Shown: positions 1-7,556 of the stretch, piece by piece
Position numbering within the stretch: the stretch's first letter is position 1
How the letters are laid out: each line of letters begins with the position of its first letter
Assembly (NCBI GenBank): GCA_021287075.1
Contig: JAJTBD010000008.1
Span: 81,367 to 145,366, forward strand
Source of the DNA: Micrococcales bacterium
GTDB taxonomy: Bacteria; Actinomycetota; Actinomycetes; Actinomycetales; Dermatophilaceae
Direction of reading: 5' to 3'
Length of the DNA stretch: 64,000 nt
The notes under the pieces: generated by a model
Told to the model about the DNA's origin: nothing
Database searches by the model: none
What the model saw: the letters and a program-made list of their open reading frames with translations, nothing else
Position numbers and translations under genes: made by a program

Positions 1-1104
1 CCACCCAGTCGCCGCCCTGCCGTCCCAACGTGACCGTCAGCCTCTGGTCCCTGCCGGCATCACGTCGCACGACCTCTGGCCTGCCACTGGCACCAGAGCG
101 AATCGCGGTCAGCGGCACGGCCAACGACTGGACCGGGTCGGCAGCCCCGACGGTCAGTTTGCCGACAGCGTCGACGATCGCGGGGTCAAGGGGCTCCTCG
201 GTGGTCACGAGCTGGCCGGTGTCAGTCGCGTTCTCGCCTGAGGAGCCCTCGTCTCCGGTCGTCGCGCCATCCCTCCCTGCTGCGGCGGACGACGCCACCG
301 TCAGCGACAGCGGCGCCTTCCCGTCCGGGGTGAACGTGAGATTCTCCCCAGGCGTGATCCGACGCCCCGCGTCGGCCATGGTGACCTTCAGCTGGGGCGC
401 TCCACTCGTCAGGCTGATCGCTGAGCTCGTGGCGGTGGAACCGGCCTGGGGGCCAGGCGCAACGACTCGGGAAGGCAGCCGCGGCATACCGACCCACCAG
501 GTCCTGGGCACGGTAGAGGTCTTAGCGGCAGCCTTGTCGGGCGCCGCCCCTCCAGCATTGCTGGCCGCGGTCGGCAGTGTGTATCCGCGGTCGCGGAAGA
601 AGGTGCTCACCCCGGCCATGTCCCCTGCGGACATCGTCGCCCCGACACTGACCCCATATCCCAGCGCGGCGAGGGCATCCTTCAGCACCTTGACGTCTGG
701 CCCTTGGGAGCCAACCGCGATATCGCGGTATGGGGAGAAGGGTGCTTGGAGGACCACGACCGGATGACCGACAACCTCGATGGCCGTCGCCCCCGACTCC
801 ACGGATGCGCCCTTGCTGAGGAAAGTCCGAGTGACAACCCCAGACTCCTCACCGGACAGCGCCAGCTTGGCCGGGCTCCCGTAGACGACCGTCGCGCGGC
901 CCAGTGCTGGTGCCTCCACAACCCGCATCTCCGCGCGCGCCGTGGCCTGCGTCACCGGCGGAGGAGAGCGGCATCCGCGGCTCTCTGCTCAGGACTGGTG
1001 CGCCTGCCGGCCGCGAAGAAGAGTGCTGCTGTCACGCCCAGGGCGACCACGGCAGCCAGCCACCACCGCGCTCGTCGTGGTGCGGAGGACCATGCGGAAC
1101 CCAC
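1..1104 (-). pseudogene. Membrane-anchored adaptor with peptidoglycan-binding-like domain; frameshifted, cut by window edge
   Basis: Reading from a GTG at 1104, the first 50 codons give a short charged segment and one membrane helix (RWWLAAVVALGV) and then a stop at 954-952. The reading frame continues without interruption from about 965 to the window edge after a one-base shift: text such as GEESGVVTRTFLSKGASVESG, then a segment resembling PG_binding_1 (QGPDVKVLKDALAALGY). This layout is typical of the periplasmic adaptor (HlyD-like) subunits found beside ABC exporters in actinobacteria. The shift lies in the C/G-rich stretch around 955-965. The start sits nine bases after the lipoprotein stop, so the two are probably cotranscribed. 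The missing 3' part and any ABC transporter genes would lie left of the window. Confidence 0.55.
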
Positions 1105-1112
1105 TGGAGCAC

Positions 1113-2027
1113 TCACTGGGCAATGATCTTCTGCATCTCAGCGCGGACCCGCTCGACCAGTTCGGGATGGTCGTTCAGGTAGGCGCCCTCGTACTCGTCC
1201 CGGACCTGCGCTCGGATCTTGTTCACGTGCTTGACCCTGCAGTCCCAGTCCACCTTGGCAATAGCGAGTTCCTCCTGATGGAGTGCCTTGGCCTGAGGAG
1301 TGTTGACGTCACCCGCCTCCAGCATCAGCCGAGCCTTTTCATCCAGCTGGTCCACAGGGCTGTTCTCGTCCGTCACCACATACCCCGAAGCCCGCATACA
1401 CGCACTGCAGGCCTGGGCCGTGGCGAGGGTCCGTGAATCGCTCCCCACCCGGGCGCTCGCCTCCGCCCAACCGTCAATCAACTGCTCGACGGCCGGGATC
1501 GAGAGACTCTTGACCCCGGCGACAGAACACTGTTCGAGAGCCTTGTCTGCTGCCTGCTGCTCTGTCAGCGACATCTGCCCGTAGCCCCGGATCTGCTCGG
1601 GCGCGGTGGCCTCGTCCCCAGTGATCCCGACAAGCGATGAGGTCACACCGTAGCCTTCGCGTTCGCGAAAGCTCTTCTCTGCGATACGGGTCCCGAACGC
1701 GGATGTGTAGCCATCTCGTCGTATCTGTTCTCGACTCAGTTGGATCGGTTGGAAGTCGAAGCCCTTGTCCCGCATGCACCCGATCTCGAGCGGCTGGCTG
1801 CGTCGCTGGATGGCCAGTTGCGCGGTCACGAAGTCGGTGCCGGCATTCAACAGGTCCGTGACAGGCCCCATCTCCGAGCTCGCAGCCCCTGATGTGGCTG
1901 CATCCGGGGAAGTTGCGCTCTTGGTCGAGGACGCGCTACCGCCAGGCTGGCAGGCGGCGAGCGCACACAGCGCAAGAACGGCGGCCAGGGGCTGGCCCCA
2001 GCCGCCGTTGCCCTGCTTCGAGATCAC
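1113..2027 (-). CDS. Secreted lipoprotein of unknown function
   Basis: 304 residues. An N-terminal signal ends in a lipobox (LAACQPGG), so the mature protein should be lipid-anchored outside the membrane. A Ser/Thr/Ala linker follows, then a soluble, mostly helical domain with several cysteines (GCMRDKG, EQCSVAG, ACSACMRASG, DWDCRV). The paired Cys pattern suggests disulfides in the extracytoplasmic space. The start is a GTG whose last two bases are part of the TGA of the small upstream reading frame, a classic GTGA coupling. Downstream lies an adaptor-like protein, so I infer a role with a peptide or small-molecule exporter, but no family with known activity is recognisable. Confidence 0.7.
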   Translation of the reverse strand: MISKQGNGGWGQPLAAVLALCALAACQPGGSASSTKSATSPDAATSGAASSEMGPVTDLLNAGTDFVTAQLAIQRRSQPLEIGCMRDKGFDFQPIQLSREQIRRDGYTSAFGTRIAEKSFREREGYGVTSSLVGITGDEATAPEQIRGYGQMSLTEQQAADKALEQCSVAGVKSLSIPAVEQLIDGWAEASARVGSDSRTLATAQACSACMRASGYVVTDENSPVDQLDEKARLMLEAGDVNTPQAKALHQEELAIAKVDWDCRVKHVNKIRAQVRDEYEGAYLNDHPELVERVRAEMQKIIAQ

Positions 2028-2110
2028 AGGATGTACTTGTAGTTGAAGTAGCTCTCCATTGCGCTGCGCGCGCTCGTCGCCCCAGCCGAACCCGGCAGAA
2101 GTCTCCTCAT
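2024..2110 (-). CDS. Possible 28-residue peptide upstream of lipoprotein/adaptor operon
   Basis: An ATG at 2110 opens a 28-codon frame that ends in a TGA overlapping the GTG of the lipoprotein gene. The peptide begins MRRLLPGSAG and ends in a tyrosine- and phenylalanine-rich tail, MESYFNYKYIL. A purine-rich AAAAGGGG lies about eight bases before the ATG. It has no signal peptide or cysteine and does not resemble a known bacteriocin. It could be the peptide exported by the downstream proteins, a coupling leader that sets translation of the lipoprotein, or a chance frame; the good ribosome binding site and GTGA overlap favour one of the first two. Confidence 0.4.
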   Translation of the reverse strand: MRRLLPGSAGATSARSAMESYFNYKYIL

Positions 2111-2123
2111 CACATATCCCCTT

Positions 2124-2154
2124 TTGACCAGCGGGTGTGCCGTCGTGGGGTCAA
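2124..2154. promoter_or_regulatory. TTGACC/GGTCAA inverted repeat before the peptide gene
   Basis: TTGACC (2124-2129) and GGTCAA (2149-2154) form an inverted repeat with a 19-base spacer, in the 137-base gap between acylphosphatase and the small peptide frame. The distal half reads TTGACC towards the operon and could be a -35 box, although I see no convincing -10. It could equally be a regulator site. Confidence 0.25.
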
Positions 2155-2247
2155 CGTAGTCCGCCCGGGTGGCTCTGTCCTGTTGGGGCACGTGAGCGAA
2201 CGGCAGGGCGCTCCGCTCTCAAGCACACGGCATACCCGCTCGTCGGC

Positions 2248-2559
2248 TCACTTCTCGACGAAACCGGCGACGCCCTCGCGAGGGGCCGACCACATGACGG
2301 CCGCGGACAGGACGCGCCCCGGGCGGCGCGAGGTGGAGGGCTGCTCCTGGAGCAGGCCGATGAGGCGGCGGATGGCGTCCTCGCCGCCCTGAGCGACGAC
2401 CTCGACGCGGCCGTCCTCCATGTTGCGCGCGTGGCCGACGAGGCCGAGCTCGAGGGCCCGCGCCCGTGTCCACCAGCGGAACCCAACGCCCTGGACATGG
2501 CCCCGCACGAAAACCGTTGCGCGGCTGAGGTCCTCGCCGGATGTCTGGTCGCTGCTCAT
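2248..2559 (-). CDS. acyP: Acylphosphatase
   Basis: Hydrolyses acyl phosphates in the cytoplasm. From the chosen start the protein has 103 residues, close to the usual 90-100. The signature VFVRGHVQGVGFRWW near residue 15 carries the phosphate-binding loop and catalytic Arg, and GHARNMEDGRVEVVAQG carries the catalytic Asn. A longer upstream reading is possible, but the ATG at 2559 is preceded by TACGAT ending six bases before it, the pattern of a leaderless transcript. The C-terminus (REGVAGFVEK) is typical. The stop is followed about 12 bases on by a CGGCATAC copy. Confidence 0.9.
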   Translation of the reverse strand: MSSDQTSGEDLSRATVFVRGHVQGVGFRWWTRARALELGLVGHARNMEDGRVEVVAQGGEDAIRRLIGLLQEQPSTSRRPGRVLSAAVMWSAPREGVAGFVEK

Positions 2560-2565
2560 GGGTCG

Positions 2566-2571
2566 ATCGTA
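2566..2571 (-). promoter_or_regulatory. Leaderless-type -10 box of acyP
   Basis: TACGAT fits the actinobacterial -10 consensus TANNNT and ends exactly six bases before the ATG, so the transcript would begin at or next to the start codon. Confidence 0.5.
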
Positions 2572-2689
2572 GGGCGGGGCCGGACCGGACGCGCGGGTGC
2601 CGTCGGCCGGGACCGGCGCGACTGCCGCCAGCCCGGCTTCGAAAGCCGTAGGGTGCGTTGCGTGACCGTCGAGCTTACCGGGAGGGCTG

Positions 2690-3202
2690 ATGCTGGTTCG
2701 AGTGCTTCTGCCCCTGGTGGCAGCTGACGACACCTGGACCTCCTGGGCGGGGTGGGACTTGCGCCACCACCGGGTCGGGGTGGACGGCTACACCGACTTC
2801 GCCGCGCTCACGGAGTTGTGGCCTGACGACGAGACGATCCCTCCGAGGACCGGGGGCTGGGGCGCCCCGAGCGTCCGGTCGGCTCTCGAGCGGCACTGCG
2901 CCGCCGGCCTCGACACCATCACCTGGTTCAGGGAGGCGACATGGGACGAGACGCTGAATCGCTGCGTTCTGGACCCGAGTGACGAGCCGATGGTCCTGCC
3001 CTGGCGCGACTACGTCGGGGAGGTCTGCACGAGCGGCTTCAGGGGTCTGGCCCGCCTTGGGCAGCTGAGTGTGGAATCACCCCCCTACCCGGACTCGCTG
3101 CTCGTGACCGGCCCCGATGACACGCTCGACTGGCTGCTCACGCTGGGGCTCGAGGCCCATGAGGTCACGCGGGCGATCCCCTTCGGCATCTGGTCTGACT
3201 AG
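2690..3202 (+). CDS. Hypothetical protein
   Basis: 170 residues with no signal peptide or membrane helix. Not recognised. It is acidic and rich in Trp, Asp and Pro, with phrases such as WAGWDLRHHRVGVDGYTDF near the start and PYPDSLLVTGPDDTLDWLL near the end. A good GGGAGGG ribosome site precedes the ATG. It reads divergently from acylphosphatase and lies next to the toxin-antitoxin remnant, so it may belong to an accessory island. The frame is open over its whole length with strong third-position G/C, which supports real coding. Confidence 0.6.
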   Translation: MLVRVLLPLVAADDTWTSWAGWDLRHHRVGVDGYTDFAALTELWPDDETIPPRTGGWGAPSVRSALERHCAAGLDTITWFREATWDETLNRCVLDPSDEPMVLPWRDYVGEVCTSGFRGLARLGQLSVESPPYPDSLLVTGPDDTLDWLLTLGLEAHEVTRAIPFGIWSD

Positions 3203-3430
3203 GCGGCCATGGCTGGCAGCGGCTTAGCCACCACACAGTCGATCGCATCGGGCAATCCAGAAGCGAGCAGGAGCGGGATATGCGTCCTGCTCGAGTCATC
3301 ACCTGTGGGACATCCGACGGGTCCTCGAATGGAACGCGGATCTTTCACACGTCCTCACGGCCCCGCAGGACAAGGCAACGCGTGGACATGCCGCGATCTG
3401 GACGCCGTCAGCGTCTTGAACCAGATGAAT

Positions 3431-3450
3431 GTGTCGACTAAAGTCGACAC
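3431..3450. promoter_or_regulatory. Palindromic operator of toxin-antitoxin locus
   Basis: GTGTCGACT and AGTCGACAC form perfect 9-base arms around an AA spacer, directly before the toxin ATG at 3451. Antitoxins of this family commonly repress their own operon from such a site. No leader separates it from the start codon, so the promoter probably overlaps it. Confidence 0.65.
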
Positions 3451-3627
3451 ATGGTCGAGGTCTTCAGCACCGATGACTTCGACCGCTGGTTACGCAAACT
3501 CAGGGACCGACAGGGCCGGCTCCGGATCCTCTCCAGGATCGACCGGCTCGCGCACGGCAATCCTGGAGACACCAGGCCGGTGGGACACGGAGTCTCCGAA
3601 CTCCGTCTGACCTCCGGACCCGGCTAG
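3451..3627 (+). pseudogene. HigB/RelE-like toxin remnant, internal deletion
   Basis: The frame begins like an addiction-module killer protein (MVEVFSTDDFDRWLRKLRDR, then LSRIDRLAHGNPGD and HGVSELRLTSGPG) but stops after 58 residues; intact members have about 100. The expected continuation after GPG (a Tyr-Arg motif, a strand and an RDI helix) is missing. Reading through the TAG, the next in-frame residues AHQLAAEWHAKEDD look like the toxin's normal C-terminus, so about 25-30 codons seem to have been deleted. The toxin is probably inactive, while the antitoxin behind it is intact. Confidence 0.65.
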
Positions 3628-3670
3628 GCCCACCAGCTCGCCGCGGAGTGGCACGCGAAGGAGGACGACC

Positions 3671-3967
3671 ATGACCACTGACCGCTACCGTCGCTTCGAC
3701 CCGGCTGACTACCTGGACGACATCGACGACGTCGTCGGCTACCTGCAGCTCGCCCTCGAAGAGTCCGCCGACGACCCCACTGCGGTCCCTCGGGCACTCG
3801 GCGTCATCGCCCGCTCCGGGAACATGAGCGAGCTCGCCCGGCGTGTCGGCATGAGCCGCGACGGGCTCTACAAGGCCCTGTCCGACCAGGGCAACCCCAC
3901 CTGGTCCACTGTCCTCAAAGTCTCCGAGGCCCTCGGCCTGAAACTCACCTTCCACGCCGTGGCCTGA
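3671..3967 (+). CDS. HigA-like antitoxin
   Basis: 98 residues. The N-terminal part (RFDPADYLDDIDDVVGYLQLALEE) matches the toxin-binding arm of addiction-module antidote proteins. The second half is a helix-turn-helix (MSELARRVGMSRDGLYKALS, then NPTWSTVLKVSEALGLKL). It would bind the palindrome at 3431-3450. The ribosome site AAGGAGGA lies just before the ATG. It follows the broken toxin by 43 bases. Retention of an antitoxin after loss of its toxin can protect against related toxins, but this is inference. Confidence 0.8.
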   Translation: MTTDRYRRFDPADYLDDIDDVVGYLQLALEESADDPTAVPRALGVIARSGNMSELARRVGMSRDGLYKALSDQGNPTWSTVLKVSEALGLKLTFHAVA

Positions 3968-4019
3968 CATCCGACTTTGCCGCCGAGTGCCCGCAGTCCA
4001 CGCCCGCGGGGCGGCGTGG

Positions 4020-4898
4020 TCACACCCGTGCGGTGCGAGGGCGCGGCTGGCACCGGGGGCAGAAGAAAGACGAGCGGTTCATGAAGGCGACGCGCACGAT
4101 CGGGGTGCCGCAGCGGTCGCACGGCTCACCCTCGCGGCCATAGGCGTGCAGCGACCGATCGAAGTAGCCGGAGGCGCCGTTGACGTTGACATAGAGCCGG
4201 TCAAAGCTGGTGCCGCCCTCCCCCAGCGCCTCGGTCATCACCTCGTGGGCGTGGTCGAGGACGCGGCCGAGCGCGGGCTTGGTGATCGAGCGCGACACCC
4301 GCCCACCGTGGATGCCGGCCCGCCAGAGGGCCTCGTCGGCATAGATGTTGCCGATGCCGGAGACGAGCGACTGGTCGAGCAGCCCGCGCTTGAGCGCCGA
4401 GTCGCGCGCCTTGAGCCGGACCACGACCAGATCCCGGTCGTATGCCGCGTCGAAGGGATCGGGGGCGATGTGGGCGATCGTGCTGGGCAGGGCCCCGAGG
4501 GTGTCGTCCTCGAGGTCCGACAGGGCCATCCCGCCGAAGGTGCGCTGGTCGACGAAGCGCAGCTCGGGCCCGTCGTCGGCGAAGGAGAAGCGGGCGTGCA
4601 GATGCTTCTCGTCGGGCGCGTCGGGCGGCTCGACGAGCAGCTGGCCCGACATGCCGAGGTGGACCAGCAGCGCGTGGGGGTGACCGTCAGGTGCGGTCAG
4701 CTCGAGCCAGAGGTATTTGCCGCGGCGGCGGGCGGCCACGATGTGGTTGCCGGCGAGGCGGTCGGCCAGGTCGACGGGCCCGGCGATGTGGCGGCGGGCC
4801 ACCCGGTGGCCGAGGAATGCCGCGGTCGTCAGGGTGCGGCCGACGACATGGTCGGCCAGGCCGCGACGGACGACCTCGACCTCGGGGAGCTCTGGCAT
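4020..4898 (-). CDS. mutM: Formamidopyrimidine-DNA glycosylase
   Basis: Bifunctional base-excision enzyme that removes 8-oxoguanine and formamidopyrimidines and cuts the abasic site. 292 residues. The N-terminus MPELPEVE supplies the catalytic Pro2 and Glu3. The C-terminal zinc finger is intact ([10 protein letters not shown] and, about 20 residues later, CPRCQP). It lies directly downstream of rnc on the same strand with a 38-base gap, the usual actinobacterial rpmF-rnc-mutM order. A GTATGCCG copy falls within FDAAYDR. Confidence 0.95.
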   Translation of the reverse strand: MPELPEVEVVRRGLADHVVGRTLTTAAFLGHRVARRHIAGPVDLADRLAGNHIVAARRRGKYLWLELTAPDGHPHALLVHLGMSGQLLVEPPDAPDEKHLHARFSFADDGPELRFVDQRTFGGMALSDLEDDTLGALPSTIAHIAPDPFDAAYDRDLVVVRLKARDSALKRGLLDQSLVSGIGNIYADEALWRAGIHGGRVSRSITKPALGRVLDHAHEVMTEALGEGGTSFDRLYVNVNGASGYFDRSLHAYGREGEPCDRCGTPIVRVAFMNRSSFFCPRCQPRPRTARV

Positions 4899-4936
4899 GG
4901 GCAGGTGTGGACGCGCCGGCGGCTCGGGAGAGCCGG

Positions 4937-5749
4937 TCAGGCGGTGCCGTCCTCGCAGTCCTCGGACTCGCCGGCCCCCTCGGGACCTCGCGTGGCGGCG
5001 ACGGCGGAGGCCTCGGCCTTGGCGCGGTCGCGCAGGGTGCGCCAGGCGGTGGCGGCGGCCTTCTGCTCGGCTTCCTTCTTGGTGCGGCCACTGCCGCTGC
5101 CGAGCGCCTCGTCACCGACGACGGCGGTCGCGGTGAAGACCTTGGCGTGCTCGGGGCCGGTGTCGGTGACCTCGTAGTGCGGGGCTGCCTCGCCGACGGC
5201 GGAGGCGGCCTCCTGGAGGGAGGTCTTCCAGTCCAGGCCCGCGCCCATGGTCGCCGTCTCGGCGATGAGCGGGTCGAGCAGGGAGTGCACGAAGACCGAG
5301 GCGGCGGGCAGCCCCCCGGTCAGATAGACGGCGCCGAAGACGGCCTCCATCGTGTCGGCCAGCAGCGAGGCCTTGTCGCGGCCACCGGTGCTCTCCTCGC
5401 CCCGCCCGAGCAGGAGGTAGTCACCCAGCCCGATGGTGCGGGCGACCTCGGCGAGGGCGCGCATCTGCACGACGGCAGAGCGCATCTTGGCCAGCTGGCC
5501 CTCCTGCAGGTCGGGGTGCTCCCCGTGCAGGTGGTCGGTGACGACGAGGCCGAGGACGGCGTCGCCGAGGAACTCCAGGCGCTCGTTGTGGGGCACCCCG
5601 CCGGCCTCATAGGCATAGGAGCGGTGCGTCACGGCACGCTGAAGCAGCGCCTCGTCGACCGAGGCGCCACAGACGTCCGCGATGTGTGAGCGCAGCTCAC
5701 CGAGCGGGCGCGGGTACTCCGTGGCGGAGCTGGTGAATGCCTTCCCCAT
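4937..5749 (-). CDS. rnc: Ribonuclease III
   Basis: Double-strand RNA endonuclease for rRNA processing. 270 residues from the ATG at 5749; a longer frame exists upstream, but its extra residues are not RNase III-like and would overlap rpmF. The signature [17 protein letters not shown] is at about 54-70, followed by the second metal-site region [15 protein letters not shown]. The C-terminal dsRNA-binding domain ([10 protein letters not shown] and [15 protein letters not shown]) is complete, with a short acidic tail. Next to rpmF (17-base gap) and mutM. Confidence 0.95.
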   Translation of the reverse strand: MGKAFTSSATEYPRPLGELRSHIADVCGASVDEALLQRAVTHRSYAYEAGGVPHNERLEFLGDAVLGLVVTDHLHGEHPDLQEGQLAKMRSAVVQMRALAEVARTIGLGDYLLLGRGEESTGGRDKASLLADTMEAVFGAVYLTGGLPAASVFVHSLLDPLIAETATMGAGLDWKTSLQEAASAVGEAAPHYEVTDTGPEHAKVFTATAVVGDEALGSGSGRTKKEAEQKAAATAWRTLRDRAKAEASAVAATRGPEGAGESEDCEDGTA

Positions 5750-5766
5750 GCCGCGCGCCCGGGGCG

Positions 5767-5961
5767 TCAGCCCTGGTGCTCGGTGCGCTCGGCGACGTCG
5801 TAGTGACGGCCCTTGTAGGTGCCGCACGACGGGCAGGCCGTGTGGGGCTGCGTCGGGGCCTTGCACTGGGGGCACGTGGTCAGCACGGTCGCCGACGTCT
5901 TCCAGTTCGCACGGCGCGAACGGGTGTTGGAGCGCGACATCTTCCGCTTCGGGACGGCCAC
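5767..5961 (-). CDS. rpmF: 50S ribosomal protein L32
   Basis: 64 residues starting at GTG ([20 protein letters not shown]), the standard L32 beginning; the upstream in-frame ATG would add eight unlikely residues. A zinc ribbon is present (CPQC at about 30 and CPSC at about 43). The start follows the yceD stop by one base, the usual yceD-rpmF coupling. Confidence 0.95.
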   Translation of the reverse strand: MAVPKRKMSRSNTRSRRANWKTSATVLTTCPQCKAPTQPHTACPSCGTYKGRHYDVAERTEHQG

Positions 5962-5962
5962 G

Positions 5963-6550
5963 TCAGTTCCTCTTCTCTTCGTCACTGCTGGAGGGCAGCT
6001 GCTGGGCCAGGCCCGACAGCGCCGACCACCGGGGGTCGATCTGCTCGTGCTGGTGGTCCGGGTCGTCCTCGAGTCGCGCCCCGCACTGGGGGCACAGCCC
6101 GGGACAGTCCTCCCGGCACACCGGCTGGAACGGCAGGGCAGGCACCACTGCGTCCCTCAGCACCGGCTCGAGGTCGATCAGGCCGTCCTCGATCTGGTGC
6201 TCGTCGGCGTCGTCGGTGTCCGCCCCCACCTCGCGGTGGTGGGCGGCCCGGTCGGCGTAGGCGAACAGCTCCTGGAAGCGCGCGTCGACGGGGAGGTCGA
6301 CGCGGTCCAGGCACCGCACGCAGGCACCGACCGCCGTGGCGCTGGCCGAGCCGGTCACCAGCACGCCCTCGACGACGGACTCCAGGCGCAGGTCGAGCTC
6401 GATGGGCTCGCCCTCCGGGACGGAGATCACGTCGCTGCCGAGGTCGGCAGGAGCCCCGACCGTCCGCTCGATGGTGGCCATGGACCCGGGTCGTCGGCCC
6501 ACCTCTTTGGTGTCGACCACCAGAGGCGAGCGGGGATCAGGATGGGTCAT
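5963..6550 (-). CDS. YceD-family protein (DUF177)
   Basis: 195 residues. Members of this family are linked to large-subunit rRNA metabolism and almost always precede rpmF, as here. Visible features are the N-terminal LVVDTKEVGRRPGSM, a CVRCLD pair near the middle, the acidic region DADEHQIEDGLIDLEPVLRD and the C-terminal CREDCPGLCPQCG motif. I place the start at the ATG before THPDP; a GTG four codons upstream is an alternative. Confidence 0.85.
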   Translation of the reverse strand: MTHPDPRSPLVVDTKEVGRRPGSMATIERTVGAPADLGSDVISVPEGEPIELDLRLESVVEGVLVTGSASATAVGACVRCLDRVDLPVDARFQELFAYADRAAHHREVGADTDDADEHQIEDGLIDLEPVLRDAVVPALPFQPVCREDCPGLCPQCGARLEDDPDHQHEQIDPRWSALSGLAQQLPSSSDEEKRN

Positions 6551-6683
6551 GGCTCCACGCACGTAGGTTGGGGGGCTCGGACTGCATCACGTCGAACGCA
6601 GACCGACGCACCACGTTACCGGAGCAGGCCGCTCCGCCCCAAATGCGTGCACCTGCAGGACGGTATGCCGCGGGGCCGGCTGG

Positions 6684-7181
6684 TCAGCTCATCTCCACCC
6701 ACCGGCGGTGCCAGGCTCCCGCCGGCGCCGTGGGCGACCAGCCGGACGGGTGCACCGCCGACCCGGTCCGCAGGTGCTCCCCCAGATCGGCCAGATGCGC
6801 CTGCCAGCCGGCCCGGTAGGGCGAGAGGTTGTCGGCCGCCAGCCCCCGGTCCTCCACGATGAGCCGGGTCCTCCCGCCCTCGGCGACCAGCCAGGCCTCG
6901 GTCTGGGTCTCTTCGGGCGAGCCGGGCTCGTTGGTCACCAGCAGGTGGTGGGGCGCCTCGCACTCGTCGATGCGCACCGCGCCGCTCCAGGAACTGGTGA
7001 AGACGGCGTGGACCGTGTTCCCCACCCGTGCCTCGCCGGAGACGGTCGCGATCCAGCGCGCCAGTCGACCTGGGTCGGTGCATGCCTCCCACCGATCCTG
7101 GATGTCCGTGTCATAGACATCCTCGATCCGCACCACCCCGCGGCCGTCCGGCCCTGTGCGCGTCATTGCTGTCGCAGTCAT
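6684..7181 (-). CDS. AHSA1/START-like protein
   Basis: 165 residues of the SRPBCC fold seen in Activator of Hsp90 ATPase homologues: YDTDIQDRWEACTDPGRLARW near residue 23, a strand region AVFTSSWSGAVRIDECEAPHHLLV, and LSPYRAGWQAHLADLGEHLRT at the C-terminal helix. Such proteins often bind small hydrophobic ligands and are paired with an ArsR repressor. Here the start overlaps the ArsR stop (ATGA), so the two are translationally coupled. The ligand cannot be told from sequence. A GTATGCCG copy lies 14 bases after the stop. Confidence 0.8.
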   Translation of the reverse strand: MTATAMTRTGPDGRGVVRIEDVYDTDIQDRWEACTDPGRLARWIATVSGEARVGNTVHAVFTSSWSGAVRIDECEAPHHLLVTNEPGSPEETQTEAWLVAEGGRTRLIVEDRGLAADNLSPYRAGWQAHLADLGEHLRTGSAVHPSGWSPTAPAGAWHRRWVEMS

Positions 7182-7495
7182 GACCTCTCCCTCTTGCCTC
7201 GTGCGATCTCGGTGTGCAGCGCGGCCATGCGGCCCTGCCACAGGGCGCGGTAGTCGCCCAGCCACTCGTCGAGCTCGGCGAGTGGCTCCGGGTCGATGCT
7301 GTAGATGCGGCGCTGGGCCTCCGAGCGCACCTGGACCAGGCCCGCCTCGCGCAGCACCCGCAGGTGGCGCGAGACGCCGGGGCGCGCGATGGGCAGCGCC
7401 TCGGCCAGCTCGCCTGCCGTCGCCGGGTGATCCCGGAGGATCTGGAGCACCGTGCGCCGGCTCTCGTCGGCCAATGCCTGCATCACCGCGTCCAT
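7178..7495 (-). CDS. ArsR-family transcriptional regulator
   Basis: 105-residue winged helix repressor: ALADESRRTVLQILRDHPAT at residue 7, recognition helix region PIARPGVSRHLRVLREAGLV, and wing VRSEAQRRIYSIDPEPL. There are no metal-binding cysteines, so it belongs to the non-metal class that works with AHSA1 proteins and not to the arsenic-sensing class. It is the first gene of a two-gene operon. Repeated GTACC elements directly upstream are a likely autoregulatory operator. Confidence 0.88.
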   Translation of the reverse strand: MDAVMQALADESRRTVLQILRDHPATAGELAEALPIARPGVSRHLRVLREAGLVQVRSEAQRRIYSIDPEPLAELDEWLGDYRALWQGRMAALHTEIARGKRERS

Positions 7496-7503
7496 GCGGT
7501 TAA

Positions 7504-7536
7504 TGTACCCATCTCGTTACGTACCCTTCAAGGTAC
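7504..7536. promoter_or_regulatory. GTACC repeat operator before arsR-type gene
   Basis: Three GTACC-type elements lie within about 33 bases of the regulator start: GTACCC at 7505, GTACCC at 7521 and the inverted GGTAC at 7532-7536. The last two form a short palindrome (GTACC, six-base spacer, GGTAC). The region is A/T-rich compared with its surroundings, as expected for a promoter-operator. Confidence 0.45.
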
Positions 7537-7556
7537 ATATAGGAGCGCGTCGCGGG

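Noticed and set aside
955..965. Programmed ribosomal frameshift in the adaptor gene
   Set aside because: No slippery heptamer or downstream pseudoknot is apparent; an indel or sequencing error is simpler.
3209..3610. A 133-codon plus-strand frame before the antitoxin
   Set aside because: It runs through the toxin operator and the toxin remnant in another frame and has no family resemblance.
3987..5689. Long plus-strand frames opposite mutM and rnc
   Set aside because: They are antisense to two certain genes and consist of low-complexity Arg/Gly/Ala sequence.
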